Assembly: GCA_018613035.1 (NCBI GenBank)
Contig: JAGGRA010000064.1
Coordinates: 1 to 64,000, forward strand
Direction: 5' to 3'
DNA: 64,000 nucleotides
Source of the DNA: Pseudomonas sp. ISL-84
GTDB taxonomy: Bacteria; Bacillota; Bacilli; Bacillales; Cytobacillaceae
The stretch's first letter is position 1. Each line of letters begins with the position of its first letter. The notes below the pieces were generated by a model, which was given only the letters and a program-made list of their open reading frames with translations, was not told the origin of the DNA and searched no databases. The translations under genes were made by a program, and so were the position numbers. Positions 1 through 8,562 of this stretch are shown piece by piece.

Positions 1-23
1 ACCCATGCCGGGCGCACACGATA

Positions 24-51
24 GAAGGCGTTCCCAAATGGAAACGCCTTC
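24..51. terminator. hairpin, possible terminator of an upstream gene
   Basis: A 9-bp perfect stem (GAAGGCGTT, 24-32, with AACGCCTTC, 43-51) closes a 10-nt loop. Neither flank has a good T-run, so termination is only a guess. The rest of 1-248 shows no open frame or repeat that I can support. Confidence 0.4.
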
Positions 52-248
52 GCCTTGAACGTTTATCTACTCTATCTAAATCTCATAATCCCTGCGGAAA
101 GTTAGTGCCTGAAGCGGATAACAGAGACAAATTTATCAGAGCCAAAATAATAGACATAAAAACTGCAGGATGTTCAACAAGGAAAAGCGGAATGAAGCAA
201 AAACAGCGGAAAAGCTTAACTTCAGTCATGTATCTTATTTTTACGGTC

Positions 249-728
249 CTATTCTAAAAGCTTTTCCAATTCTATTTCATCCCGAATTGGAATTCCATCA
301 TAGCCAATCAGCGGGATTTGCGGCTTGATTTTTCTCGCCTTTTGAACGGCGTCAAGGTGAAGGGCGCTCAGCCTATAACCCCGTTTTTGATAAAACCGGA
401 GAGCGTTCAAGTTGTCATTTGTAGTAATGAGCTTTATACAGCTGCATCCGGCAGCCTTCGCAGCAGCTTCTGCTTTTTCAATAAGAGCAGTACCGACCCC
501 CTTCCCTTCTCGGATACTATCCAAAGAAATAATTTCGCATCTTTGTTCTTTTATGATAAAAGTTATCAGACCGATGATTTCTTCCATTTCATCAAGTGCG
601 GCTATACCGTCCAGTTTGCTGCAGTCATACACTCCGCTGGAAATAACCATTTTTGGACTGCCCCAGTAAGTGGTGAAGAAATTCCTTAAGGTTCCTATTG
701 GCAATTCCTTTGTCTTTAAAAATATCAT
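249..728 (-). CDS. GNAT family N-acetyltransferase
   Basis: A 159-residue single-domain GNAT enzyme that should transfer an acetyl group from acetyl-CoA to an unknown amine. The acetyl-CoA loop is visible as REGKGVGTAL (residues 73-82), and the C-terminal GNAT signature as NALRFYQKRGY (108-118). There is no signal peptide, so it is probably cytoplasmic. The ATG at 728 follows GGAGGT by 5 nt. It is divergent from the histidine kinase at 896. The substrate cannot be inferred from context. The N-terminal 45 residues are less typical and may shape substrate choice. Confidence 0.85.
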   Translation of the reverse strand: MIFLKTKELPIGTLRNFFTTYWGSPKMVISSGVYDCSKLDGIAALDEMEEIIGLITFIIKEQRCEIISLDSIREGKGVGTALIEKAEAAAKAAGCSCIKLITTNDNLNALRFYQKRGYRLSALHLDAVQKARKIKPQIPLIGYDGIPIRDEIELEKLLE

Positions 729-831
729 TCTTTACCTCCATTCACTGATTTTCGCAACGTTTATGTTACCGTATTCTTTTGATTTTTTCTGACAATTTAC
801 ATGGAAATGTGCTAAAATTTTAAATCAGTTA

Positions 832-860
832 TTGTCAATAATAGTAAAACAATATAGAAT
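832..860 (+). promoter_or_regulatory. predicted sigma-A promoter for the histidine kinase gene
   Basis: TTGTCA (832-837), a 17-bp spacer and TAGAAT (855-860) lie 36 bp before the GTG start at 896. Spacing is ideal and both hexamers are close to consensus. Confidence 0.55.
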
Positions 861-895
861 TTTCTTATAACCTCTTATGGCAGGCAGGTGAAACG

Positions 896-2161
896 GTGGA
901 AATTACGAAGCATTTTTTCTTTAATCTATCGCTTTTAATCATCATTTTATTTTTTGTGCTCGTATGGGCGGATAAAAGCTCTAAGTTCCGTTTTTCGAAA
1001 GGCTGCTCACTATTTTGGTTTTTGTTTATGATGTGGATATGCTTTCAGTTTTCCTATCAGCCGGATCCGCATTATTTCTATGATTTGAGAATGATTATAG
1101 TCATTATCGGCGGTTTATATGCTGGGATTGGCCCGCTAATGGCTGTAGCAGTTATTTTAATGAGAGGCTTTTATGGGATAGAACCCGGCTTTTATACAAA
1201 TATCTTTTTATATTTTCCGCTGGGGATTATACTCTGGAGGATGTATCCGTGGTTTTGGAGGCAAGCTGCCAGGAAACGGATTCGAGTTGCAGTTCTTATG
1301 GCCACGATTATTAGTGTGCTGACCGTGATTACAATGGAAATATCGATACCGCCGCAAAATCGATTTGACGCCTGGTTTGCCTATCTGGTGATTCCGCCAC
1401 TGGGAGTAGGCATGATCTCTTATTTGATTGAGTTCGCCAAGCGAAATCTTGATATACGCGAAAATATGGTCCGGACAGAAAAGCTGGAGGCTGTGGAGCA
1501 AATGGGCGCAGCGATTTCACATGAAATCCGGAATCCTTTAACAGCGGCTATTGGCTTTGTCCAATTATTGCAGGAACAAAAACTGACTCCTCGTAAGCGG
1601 CAGGAATATCTGACCATTGTAAAGTCGGAGCTTGAATCTGCCGAGCAGGTCATCCAAAACTACTTAACCTTTTCAAAACCATCTTTAGATAAAATAGAAG
1701 AAATAAATGTAAAGAAAGAACTAATGCAAGTCATTAACATATTAAAACCTACCGCTAATCAAAACTCAGTAGAGATTAATTCAGATTTTGCCCTGCTGGG
1801 TTCGATCGAAGGGGATCGGCAGAAATTTCACCAATGCTTCTTAAATATTATTAAAAATGCAATCGAAGCGATGCCGCGCGGCGGACAATTATACATAGAA
1901 ACACAATATAGCAGCAGCCACATAACCATTGAAATAAAAGACACCGGCATCGGAATGACCAAGGAACAGCTTCAGCGCCTTGGCGAACCCTATTATTCCA
2001 CAAAGGGCTCAAAAGGAACGGGCCTTGGAATGATGGTTGTATTCAGTATCGTGAGGGCCATGCAAGGCAGTGTGAAAGTCCAGAGTGAATTAAATAAGGG
2101 CACTGTGTTCACTTTTTCTTTTCCCTCTTATACGCCGGCTTTGAAAAAGAATGAAGCTTAA
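896..2161 (+). CDS. membrane sensor histidine kinase (KinB/5TMR type)
   Basis: A 421-residue kinase. Residues 5-180 hold five to six hydrophobic segments, as in the 5TMR sensor module of KinB/LytS-like kinases. The dimerisation/phosphoacceptor helix carries His209 in AAISHEIRNPL. The ATPase domain shows N (NIIKNAIEA), G1 (DTGIGM) and G2 (GTGLGMMVV) boxes. No response regulator is adjacent, so this is an orphan kinase. KinA-E, the sporulation phosphorelay kinases of Bacillus, have the same catalytic layout, and a role feeding Spo0F is a reasonable inference. The start is GTG at 896, preceded by AGGTG. A hairpin terminator follows the stop. Confidence 0.88.
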   Translation: MEITKHFFFNLSLLIIILFFVLVWADKSSKFRFSKGCSLFWFLFMMWICFQFSYQPDPHYFYDLRMIIVIIGGLYAGIGPLMAVAVILMRGFYGIEPGFYTNIFLYFPLGIILWRMYPWFWRQAARKRIRVAVLMATIISVLTVITMEISIPPQNRFDAWFAYLVIPPLGVGMISYLIEFAKRNLDIRENMVRTEKLEAVEQMGAAISHEIRNPLTAAIGFVQLLQEQKLTPRKRQEYLTIVKSELESAEQVIQNYLTFSKPSLDKIEEINVKKELMQVINILKPTANQNSVEINSDFALLGSIEGDRQKFHQCFLNIIKNAIEAMPRGGQLYIETQYSSSHITIEIKDTGIGMTKEQLQRLGEPYYSTKGSKGTGLGMMVVFSIVRAMQGSVKVQSELNKGTVFTFSFPSYTPALKKNEA

Positions 2162-2173
2162 GAAAAACGGCTG

Positions 2174-2198
2174 AGCCTCCAAATTTTAGGAGGCTTCA
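2174..2198. terminator. bidirectional terminator between kinase and nucleotidyltransferase
   Basis: AGCCTCC (2174-2180), an 8-nt loop, then GGAGGCT (2189-2195) lie between the convergent genes ending at 2161 and 2200, followed by a T-rich stretch on the plus strand. Confidence 0.7.
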
Positions 2199-2199
2199 T

Positions 2200-2907
2200 T
2201 TATTTTCCGAGCGAGAATCCTTCAAATAATGGACCTCCATGCGGCTCCAGCATTTTCTCTGTAAGTTCAATAATATTGGTTTTAATGCCATCTCGATAAA
2301 AAATGTCAAAAGCGGCCATAAACTCCTCTGCAAAGACAGGGTCATATTGCTGTAACGCTCTTGCTGTCCATTTCGAAGAACCGATCCACTGCCTGTTGGT
2401 CCTTAGAACAAACTCACTCAAAAGCTCAGCCAGTGTCCCTGCAATGAAGATTTCCTCTCCCCTGTTGCTGCTGCCTCTCAAATCATCTACAGCATCTGTA
2501 ATAAAGTAACGTTTGAGACGGATTGTCTCCTCTGTCCAGGCTTCCGGCCCCTTAGCAAGCAGGCTTAGTGCTTCTTTTTTAATTTCCTGAAGAATGCCGC
2601 TGTCCTTCAAGGGCATGCCTTCTGCCACCATCCTTGGCAATGACGGCCGCGCCCGCTCCGCATCGTTGCGAAAAAAATCCTTGTAAGAGTCCAGATTATG
2701 GACAAATACTTCTATCGGCCAGCCAAAAAAGATAAACGACTCCCGATAGGCAGTCTTTATTGCTGAATCGAACACCACAATATCAAGATCCGATGTGTCT
2801 GTTTCCTCTCCTCTGATCACACTGCCTGCAAGCACTGCTGCCTGGCAGGCGGGAAAATGCCGCGTGATAAATTCCTGTGAAGTCTCTGCTGCATGGATCT
2901 TTTTCAT
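2200..2907 (-). CDS. nucleotidyltransferase domain protein
   Basis: A 235-residue protein with a Pol-beta-type nucleotidyltransferase fold. The GS motif is at residues 28-29 and the metal-binding D-x-D is DLD at 40-42; a third acidic residue is likely Glu66 (PIEVFVH). The C-terminal half is helical and resembles the substrate domain of aminoglycoside or small-molecule nucleotidyltransferases, without a recognisable specificity. Its ATG lies 2 bp after the stop of the histidine phosphatase upstream, so the two are surely co-transcribed and probably translationally coupled, since no good ribosome binding site is seen. The substrate is unknown. Confidence 0.8.
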   Translation of the reverse strand: MKKIHAAETSQEFITRHFPACQAAVLAGSVIRGEETDTSDLDIVVFDSAIKTAYRESFIFFGWPIEVFVHNLDSYKDFFRNDAERARPSLPRMVAEGMPLKDSGILQEIKKEALSLLAKGPEAWTEETIRLKRYFITDAVDDLRGSSNRGEEIFIAGTLAELLSEFVLRTNRQWIGSSKWTARALQQYDPVFAEEFMAAFDIFYRDGIKTNIIELTEKMLEPHGGPLFEGFSLGK

Positions 2908-2909
2908 GA

Positions 2910-3500
2910 TTATTTAATCTGTTCCTTTTCTAAATGGTTCGTGCAGTTATACAGTTCGCAGTCCCACTGGCTTTCTTTTATTAAAAGCGTGGTAAGGGAA
3001 GTATTTTTCGGTGGATGGGTGAGGTCGGCATGCGGAACCAGTTCTCTAAGGAGATGCCGGATAAATGAGCCGTGGCTGACCACCAGCACATTTTCACCCG
3101 CGTGCTTGGCTGAGATCTCCTTTATGAATTCCATTCCTCTATCGATCACGCTATTATGCGGCTCGAATCCAAGATCCATTTCACGCCAGCCGCTGCCCCA
3201 TTTTTCAAGCCGTTCTGCTTCTGTGGTGCCTTCAATTAATCCGCCGCCGACCTCTCGAATTCGTGAATCAAGCTGGAGAGGGATCGTCCTGATTTTCTCC
3301 TTAATGGTTTCCGCTGTTTGCCGTGCTCTCAACAGATTACTGGCGTATATGACATCCCACTTTTCAGCACTGAGCCGTTCAGCTAATAGCTTTGCTTCAG
3401 CCAAGCCTTCCTCATGCAAGGGAATATCCGAGCTTCCCTGTGCCCGGCCCTCTTTATTCCAAGATGTAATGCCATGCCTGATCAAACCAATTTTTGTCAT
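2910..3500 (-). CDS. histidine phosphatase (phosphoglycerate mutase-like)
   Basis: A 196-residue member of the histidine phosphatase superfamily. The catalytic LIRHG is at residues 6-10, the second histidine is in VVSHGSF, and R-x-x-E-type residues are present. Such proteins hydrolyse phosphomonoesters through a phosphohistidine; the CobC/GpmB/PhoE branch cannot be separated here. I chose the ATG at 3500 because AAAGGAC lies 9 nt before it. A longer frame starting at 3524 has no such site. It is the first gene of a two-gene unit with the nucleotidyltransferase at 2907. Confidence 0.85.
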   Translation of the reverse strand: MTKIGLIRHGITSWNKEGRAQGSSDIPLHEEGLAEAKLLAERLSAEKWDVIYASNLLRARQTAETIKEKIRTIPLQLDSRIREVGGGLIEGTTEAERLEKWGSGWREMDLGFEPHNSVIDRGMEFIKEISAKHAGENVLVVSHGSFIRHLLRELVPHADLTHPPKNTSLTTLLIKESQWDCELYNCTNHLEKEQIK

Positions 3501-3804
3501 ATGTACACGTCCTTTCGAATTCACTTAATTGGTATTCTATTAAAAAGAGAATATCCCTTAAAAAAGCAGCCGATCATTTGACCATTGCAAATAGCATCAA
3601 GAAACCTGGAAATAGAAAAGGTCACTATGCAAAAAATACAGTAGTCTCTTAATCTATGAATAAGAAGAGCGGTACCAATTAGTACCACTCTCCGCACCTA
3701 ATCTACTTGCCTGATGTTTTCAAAGCACATAGTAAAGTTAAAAGAAAAATACTCTAATCACAATTCTATGCAGAGTCCAAACAAAAGAGACTTAAGCCAG
3801 CCCT
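3501..3804. other. intergenic region with one imperfect hairpin
   Basis: No gene seen. At 3666-3691 an imperfect palindrome (AGAGCGGTAC...GTACCACTCT) could form a 13-bp stem with two mismatches. It lacks a T-run. It may be the remnant of a regulatory site or repeat. Confidence 0.35.
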
Positions 3805-4359
3805 TTAGATCTCTCCATTACCATCCCCTTTGTTATAACCTTCCGCTTTCATATACCGCTCTTTAATCAAGTTTCGGTGGTGAAGTTCATGTCCGGCAAT
3901 GATATAGGCAATAGCCCTGGCGGTTACTTCGGTTCCGTTGGCATTACCGCGTTGCATTAGTGACTCATCATCCAGGCTTTTTAAAAGACCGAGTGTGTTT
4001 TGACGGACAATGGAGAGTTGTTCCAAAAGCTCTTTTACGTTGAAACGATTAAAATTTCCTTCTTTTACATACTGATTATCATCATACCCTGGCAGCATCG
4101 CTGTTTCTCCTCTGCTGATGCAAAGCAGACGGTAGCCCATGATGCGCTCGGTGTCCGTAACATGGCCGATTACTTCTTTAATCGTCCATTTTCCTTGCGC
4201 ATACCGAAAGCTGGCCTGGTCCTCATTAAGATTTTTTAGTAGATTGACAGTCTCTTTTACTTGTTTATCAAGAATCTCCAGCAAATCCCCATCTGGTACG
4301 GAATGAACATATGCTTCGTAATATGGTGCATATTCGTTTGCTTCAGGTTTTTGCAGCAT
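3805..4359 (-). CDS. DinB family protein
   Basis: A 184-residue four-helix-bundle protein of the DinB/YfiT superfamily. Members bind a metal through three histidines. Here candidates are the His in VIGHVTDTER and the pair in HELHHRNL. Some relatives are bacillithiol-dependent transferases, but the sequence does not show which reaction this one performs. The ATG at 4359 has GAGGGG 8 nt upstream; a GTG at 4368 also opens the frame but abuts that site. The neighbouring upstream gene (4465-5289, same strand) is 105 bp away, so co-transcription is possible. Confidence 0.82.
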   Translation of the reverse strand: MLQKPEANEYAPYYEAYVHSVPDGDLLEILDKQVKETVNLLKNLNEDQASFRYAQGKWTIKEVIGHVTDTERIMGYRLLCISRGETAMLPGYDDNQYVKEGNFNRFNVKELLEQLSIVRQNTLGLLKSLDDESLMQRGNANGTEVTARAIAYIIAGHELHHRNLIKERYMKAEGYNKGDGNGEI

Positions 4360-4464
4360 GGCTTCCACCCCTCTTTATTCCCTTATTTTACTAAAAAATG
4401 CGGATCTAGTCATCCTTCAAGTGAATAGGTTTCGTGAAAAAGAACGAGCATGCTGCCACAATCA

Positions 4465-5289
4465 TTATGTCTGAAAAAGCTGTCCCCTGACCGCCTTTAT
4501 ATATCTTTCTGCCGAACGCTGGACAGCCAGGTTTGCCTCTTTTTCTATGATCTTATGAAAAGCATTGTATAGACGGTCATAGGCAAGCGGCTTCACTTTA
4601 CCGGCCATTCGTTCAACGGTTTCAGGCGGCAGAGGAATGAGGTTCGGGTAGCTGTACATAAAGCTGACCCATTGTCGGTCCGCAACAACCTGGATGATAT
4701 CACCGGTCAGCAATACCCCTTTTCCATCATGGCCCATTTGCCAGTGAAGGACTGCACCGCCTTTGAAGTGGCCCCCAAGGCGGTGAATGTCAATTCCCTC
4801 ATGAAGCTTCAAGCTTTCTCCGCTCCAGAAAATAATATGGTCACTATTTCTCATCACCCATTGCCTGTCATCTTCATGAATGTAAATAGGAACGTTGAAC
4901 GTTTCCGCCCATTCAATCTGGGAGGAGTAGTAATGGGGATGTGAAAGCGCAATTGCGTGGATGCCGCCAAGCTCCTTTATCGACTGAATTGTCGCATGGT
5001 CAAGATAGGAAATGCAATCCCATAAAAGATTAAAGCCATTGTTTTGAACCAGATAAGCGGTCTGACCGATTGCGAATTCAGGTACGGTTTTGATGCTGTA
5101 AAGATTGGATTCTTCCTGGGATATTTTATTGTTATAAGCACTGCTTTTTAGCATTTCATCCAATGTGGTCCATTCCTGGCCTTCCAGTGCCACATACTGC
5201 CGTTCTTCCTCGCAGATTTGACAGCTTTCAGGCTGATGATCCGATGGCGGATATTGAGTTCCGCACGTGCTGCAAATATATTTTTCCAT
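4465..5289 (-). CDS. rubredoxin-like/metallo-beta-lactamase fold fusion protein
   Basis: A 274-residue protein. Residues 1-30 form a small zinc or iron knuckle (Cys6, Cys9, Cys23, Cys26, rubredoxin-like). Residues 70-210 form a metallo-beta-lactamase fold. The usual HxHxDH is altered: His117 and His119 remain (LSHPHYYSS), but the Asp and third His of the motif are Tyr121 and Ser122. Downstream ligands are still visible, as His174 in GGHFKGG and Asp197 in LLTGDII. It may hold one metal or be a degenerate hydrolase. Such rubredoxin-MBL proteins recur in bacteria but their substrate is unknown to me. Confidence 0.8.
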   Translation of the reverse strand: MEKYICSTCGTQYPPSDHQPESCQICEEERQYVALEGQEWTTLDEMLKSSAYNNKISQEESNLYSIKTVPEFAIGQTAYLVQNNGFNLLWDCISYLDHATIQSIKELGGIHAIALSHPHYYSSQIEWAETFNVPIYIHEDDRQWVMRNSDHIIFWSGESLKLHEGIDIHRLGGHFKGGAVLHWQMGHDGKGVLLTGDIIQVVADRQWVSFMYSYPNLIPLPPETVERMAGKVKPLAYDRLYNAFHKIIEKEANLAVQRSAERYIKAVRGQLFQT

Positions 5290-5399
5290 AAAGGTTTGCC
5301 TCCATCTCTTTGGCTGGTTATAATATCCATTTTACAGTCAGAAGTTCACTGCTAAATCGCCGGATGGGCTGAAACTGTCTACACCTTTAGTCGCACATT

Positions 5400-5792
5400 T
5401 TAAGATTTATATTTTAAGCCTAATGTAAATATTTCAAAGCCTAATTTTTCATAATAGCCGGCTTTCTCTTCCTCGGCCAGCAGCTGAAGATGCAGCTGTG
5501 ACTCCGTGCAGCACTCGGCCATCAGGCGCACCATTTCCCTTCCAATCCCTTTGCTGCGATACGCAGGTTCTACGATTAACCCGCAAAGATAGGCATTAAT
5601 GATGCCATCAGAAATAATCCGCCCCGTGCCAATCAGGCGCTCTCCATCATAGGCGCTAACCACAAGCCAGCTCTGCTCCATCGCTTGATAAAGCCTTTCT
5701 TTCGGCAGCTTCAAAAAATCATTCCAGCCGTCATGTTCATATAAGCGGTATAATGGCTCCATTTCCGGAACCTTTTTTTCATACCTGATCAC
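5400..5792 (-). CDS. GNAT family N-acetyltransferase
   Basis: A 130-residue compact GNAT. The acetyl-CoA loop is RSKGIGREMV, after the beta-4 strand YLCGLIVEPAY. The C-terminal segment YYEKLGFEIF is typical. The frame opens at 5828, but a GTG at 5792 has a strong AAAGGAG site 8 nt upstream, giving a first conserved segment IRYEKKVPEM; I prefer this start. Its upstream region carries the 20-bp tandem array described separately. The substrate is unknown. Confidence 0.8.
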   Translation of the reverse strand: MIRYEKKVPEMEPLYRLYEHDGWNDFLKLPKERLYQAMEQSWLVVSAYDGERLIGTGRIISDGIINAYLCGLIVEPAYRSKGIGREMVRLMAECCTESQLHLQLLAEEEKAGYYEKLGFEIFTLGLKYKS

Positions 5793-5863
5793 TTGGATTC
5801 TCCTTTCATACCAGATTGCTCTTTTCATTCTCTTTAAGGTTGTAAAATACCTCTTTTAGGCGA

Positions 5864-6022
5864 GTTGATGATATTTCGAGTTAGTTGATGATATACCGGT
5901 AGGGTTGATGATATACCTAGTTAGTTGTTGATATATCGGTAGGGTTGATGATATACCTAGTTAGTTGTTGATATATCGGTGGAGTTGATGATAAAAGTTT
6001 GTTAGTTGATGATATTTTAATC
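5864..6022. repeat. 20-bp phased tandem repeat array
   Basis: Eight units begin with GTTGATGAT or GTTGTTGAT at 5864, 5884, 5904, 5924, 5944, 5964, 5984 and 6005. The first seven are exactly 20 bp apart and the last 21 bp. Two unit types alternate (ending CGGTAGG or CTAGTTA), so 5904-5943 is nearly identical to 5944-5983, a 40-bp higher-order period. The array is non-coding, downstream of the gene ending at 6099 and upstream of the GNAT starting at 5792. Confidence 0.9.
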
Positions 6023-6098
6023 ATTAGGAAATAAATCGGCCCTTTTTTAGAGCCATCCCGGCAAAAAAATTGCTATATGACAATTTAACGTTAATTTT

Positions 6099-6491
6099 TT
6101 AACGATTTTCCAGCATATACTCGCATGATTCTTCACTATGCTCAGTCGTTTTGGCTGTAAGGTCATAGGTTGACGCATTATCTTTTTCACAAAACTGTAC
6201 AACTTCACCAAACCATTTTTTTTTGCCATAGTAGTATGTCAATTGCGGTTCATCCTTGAAAATCACTCCATAATGAGTTTGATAAAAGTCATGATTGATC
6301 ACCATTTTAGGGATGACGTACTGCTCTTTCTGAATATCGCTTTTTTCATAAGCCATTTCAGTTAAATGATTTTTCACATCATGAGTTATCCATTTATTCA
6401 TGAGCGGATTGCCATGGTTTAATATAGATAGAACGATAAGGGGAGAACTAAGCAGGAGAAGAACAGCAGCCATCACCAATAACTTTTTCAT
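6099..6491 (-). CDS. DUF3139-type exported protein
   Basis: A 130-residue protein with an N-terminal hydrophobic segment (residues 4-22) that could be a signal peptide or membrane anchor. The HGNPL motif follows directly, and the rest is a small extracytoplasmic domain with alternating beta strands (YGVIFKDEPQLTYYYG). This arrangement matches the DUF3139 family of Firmicutes, whose function is unknown. The ATG at 6491 has GGAGTG 8 nt upstream. A perfect inverted repeat (6513-6536) covers its promoter region, suggesting tight control. It is divergent from the gene at 6625. Confidence 0.65.
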   Translation of the reverse strand: MKKLLVMAAVLLLLSSPLIVLSILNHGNPLMNKWITHDVKNHLTEMAYEKSDIQKEQYVIPKMVINHDFYQTHYGVIFKDEPQLTYYYGKKKWFGEVVQFCEKDNASTYDLTAKTTEHSEESCEYMLENR

Positions 6492-6512
6492 TTACTTCAC
6501 TCCAATAAACTC

Positions 6513-6536
6513 TTTTAGTGTAATTTTACACTAAAA
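6513..6536. promoter_or_regulatory. perfect 11-bp inverted repeat, operator-like
   Basis: TTTTAGTGTAA (6513-6523), spacer TT, TTACACTAAAA (6526-6536). It lies 22 bp before the DUF3139 start and 89 bp before the divergent gene at 6625. Size and symmetry fit a homodimeric repressor site. I cannot name the regulator. Confidence 0.6.
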
Positions 6537-6624
6537 TTAACCCTTGGTGGAATATTTTTCTTAACGGAACTTTTTTTGGTTTCATCCGTAGATAAACATA
6601 ACGAACTTATTAGGAGAGATATTA

Positions 6625-8304
6625 ATGGGAAACATCTTTATTTTTTCGCTCATTGCCGGACTGGCAGCCTCTGTGCTGGTGATTCCTTTTAGTTATATGG
6701 CAAAGTCTGAAAAGGAAGGTAAAAAGCTGGGGTCTGGCATCATAGCCGGAACCATTGTCGTAACCGTACTGCTTATTTTTGCCTTTTATTATTTAAGCAA
6801 TCTTGACCGGAACTTAAGCAGCATTTGGCCGCTTGCCATTATTGCCTCTCTCGGCGGAGCCTTTCTTGCAGCCGGGAAGGAGCGAATGATTAAAGGAATC
6901 CTTTTTATAGGTAGCCTTATTGTCGGGGTGTTCTTTCTAACTGCTTTTCTCTTTAATGCTGATGAAAAATATGAAAGCGCCAAAATGAAGGAACAAACGG
7001 AGATTGAGACGTTTGACGAAACGGAAACGCCGGCTAGCGTGCCTCCGCAATTTGCGCGCAACAAGATGAAAAAGGCTTTTGGCCAGGTTCCGAATACCAG
7101 CTATTATGAACTCGGCAGCCTGCAGATCCAGAAGGTTAATGGGGAGTATGTATACATTGCGCCTGTTGAATTCTCCGGCTTTTTTAAATGGTGGAACGGG
7201 GATAAGACACCTGGTTATTTTACCATCAGTGCGACAGATTCCTCAGCCAATCCGAAGTTCGTGAAAAGCGATATGGTCTACACGCCATCCTCCTATTTTA
7301 ATAAAAACATTGAGCGCCATATCCGCATGCAGTATCCGCAGCAGATCTTTTACGGGGATGTTCAATTAGAGGTGGATGATGAAGGCAAGCCTTATTATAT
7401 CCGCTCTTACGGTGAATTTATCTCGGCCCGAAATGGTTTTGACGTTCAGGGAATGGTTATGGTCGATCCGGTGAATGGAACAACAAAAAACTATAAGCTT
7501 GAGGATGTTCCTGGGTTTATTGATGGGGCCGTGTCTCCGGAAACCGTCAGCCTGCAGAATAGCTACTACGGCAATTATATTCATGGCTTCTGGAACAGCA
7601 AATTTGGCAAAACTGATGTGAGGCTACCTTCAGATGAAGGAACGGAAGCAAATGTCAGCCCGATATTTGATGAAAATGGAGACATGTACTATTTTACGGA
7701 TTTTACAAGTCCGAAAGAAGGCGTCGATTCGATGCTTGGATACTCACTGACCAATTCCAGGACAGGTGAAGCGACCTTCTTTACCGGCAATCTTGAGGAG
7801 TCGTATATGGATTCGCATGGTGCCCTGCAAATCATTGAGAAAAAGTTTATTGAAAAGAAATGGAATGGCGAAATGCCGGTTCTGTATAACTTCTACGGAG
7901 AAGCGAGCTGGCTGACACCGGTTCTCGACGCCAATGGCTTTTTGCAGAATTATTTCATCGTATCTGCTGCCAATCCGGAAATTTCCGCATATGGCACGAC
8001 GCCAAATGAGGCTTTAAGGCTTTATAAAACAGCTCTGCAAAGAGGCGGCGGCACAGTGGATGGAAGCTCGAAGGCAGAGGAAAAACAGATAATCGGAACC
8101 GTGTTGAGGGTCTACAAGGAAAAAACCGGTGATTACACCGTTGTCTCGTTTTTACTCGACAACCGTCAGAGCTATGTGGTTTCAGCTGAAACCGTTCCAA
8201 TGGCGATCTATTTGCAGGAAGGCGATCAGGTGAATTTGAATTATCTGGAGACAGGCGAAGCATTCCTGCCTGTGAAGGGAATGACCATTAAAGGATTGGA
8301 ATAA
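6625..8304 (+). CDS. membrane-anchored protein of unknown function
   Basis: A 559-residue protein that I do not recognise. Residues 1-110 hold four hydrophobic helices (about 3-26, 38-58, 66-84 and 89-110). Residues 111-145 are a charged linker. The remainder is a large soluble beta-rich domain, probably outside the membrane, with many Tyr/Trp/Gly strands (SGFFKWWNGDKTPGYF near 180, YYGNYIHGFWNSKFG near 315). The last 60 residues look like a small OB- or SH3-like barrel. The start has AGGAGAG 6 nt upstream. It is a single gene, divergent from DUF3139 and convergent with the RsbR paralogue. Confidence 0.75.
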   Translation: MGNIFIFSLIAGLAASVLVIPFSYMAKSEKEGKKLGSGIIAGTIVVTVLLIFAFYYLSNLDRNLSSIWPLAIIASLGGAFLAAGKERMIKGILFIGSLIVGVFFLTAFLFNADEKYESAKMKEQTEIETFDETETPASVPPQFARNKMKKAFGQVPNTSYYELGSLQIQKVNGEYVYIAPVEFSGFFKWWNGDKTPGYFTISATDSSANPKFVKSDMVYTPSSYFNKNIERHIRMQYPQQIFYGDVQLEVDDEGKPYYIRSYGEFISARNGFDVQGMVMVDPVNGTTKNYKLEDVPGFIDGAVSPETVSLQNSYYGNYIHGFWNSKFGKTDVRLPSDEGTEANVSPIFDENGDMYYFTDFTSPKEGVDSMLGYSLTNSRTGEATFFTGNLEESYMDSHGALQIIEKKFIEKKWNGEMPVLYNFYGEASWLTPVLDANGFLQNYFIVSAANPEISAYGTTPNEALRLYKTALQRGGGTVDGSSKAEEKQIIGTVLRVYKEKTGDYTVVSFLLDNRQSYVVSAETVPMAIYLQEGDQVNLNYLETGEAFLPVKGMTIKGLE

Positions 8305-8330
8305 AATGCTATTGATAAAGTGATCTCACT

Positions 8331-8379
8331 AAAAACACGATGAAGGCCAGCTGAAGGGGTTTACTTTAGAGGTGCAAAC
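8331..8379. repeat. left copy of a shared 3'-UTR element (inverted to 8941-8986)
   Basis: AAAAACACGATGAAG, then GGGTTTACTT and GGTGCAAA, match the reverse complement of 8941-8986 in the same order. The short segment between them (GGCCAGCT here, AGCTGGCC there) is itself inverted. Each copy lies just after the stop of one of the two convergent genes. Confidence 0.75.
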
Positions 8380-8396
8380 ATTATAAAACACATAGC

Positions 8397-8440
8397 AAAA
8401 CGCACTTGAATTCACAATATAATTCAAAGTGCGTTTTTTT
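8397..8440 (+). terminator. rho-independent terminator
   Basis: AAAACGCACTTGAATT pairs with AATTCAAAGTGCGTTTT with one bulge, loop of 8 nt, followed by TTTTTTT. It ends the 6625-8304 transcript about 95 nt after the stop. Confidence 0.85.
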
Positions 8441-8562
8441 ATTGATTTATCAATATTTTGGCAACCTTTAGCTGCTTACTTTTGTCCTAATTCACATTGT
8501 AAATCACAGAGTATGAAATAATTATTGTAGAGTGTGTGAAGTGGATTATGTTGATATTTAAA

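Noticed and set aside
5864-6022. CRISPR or coding repeat
   Set aside because: Units are contiguous without spacers, and no open frame spans the array on either strand with a ribosome site.
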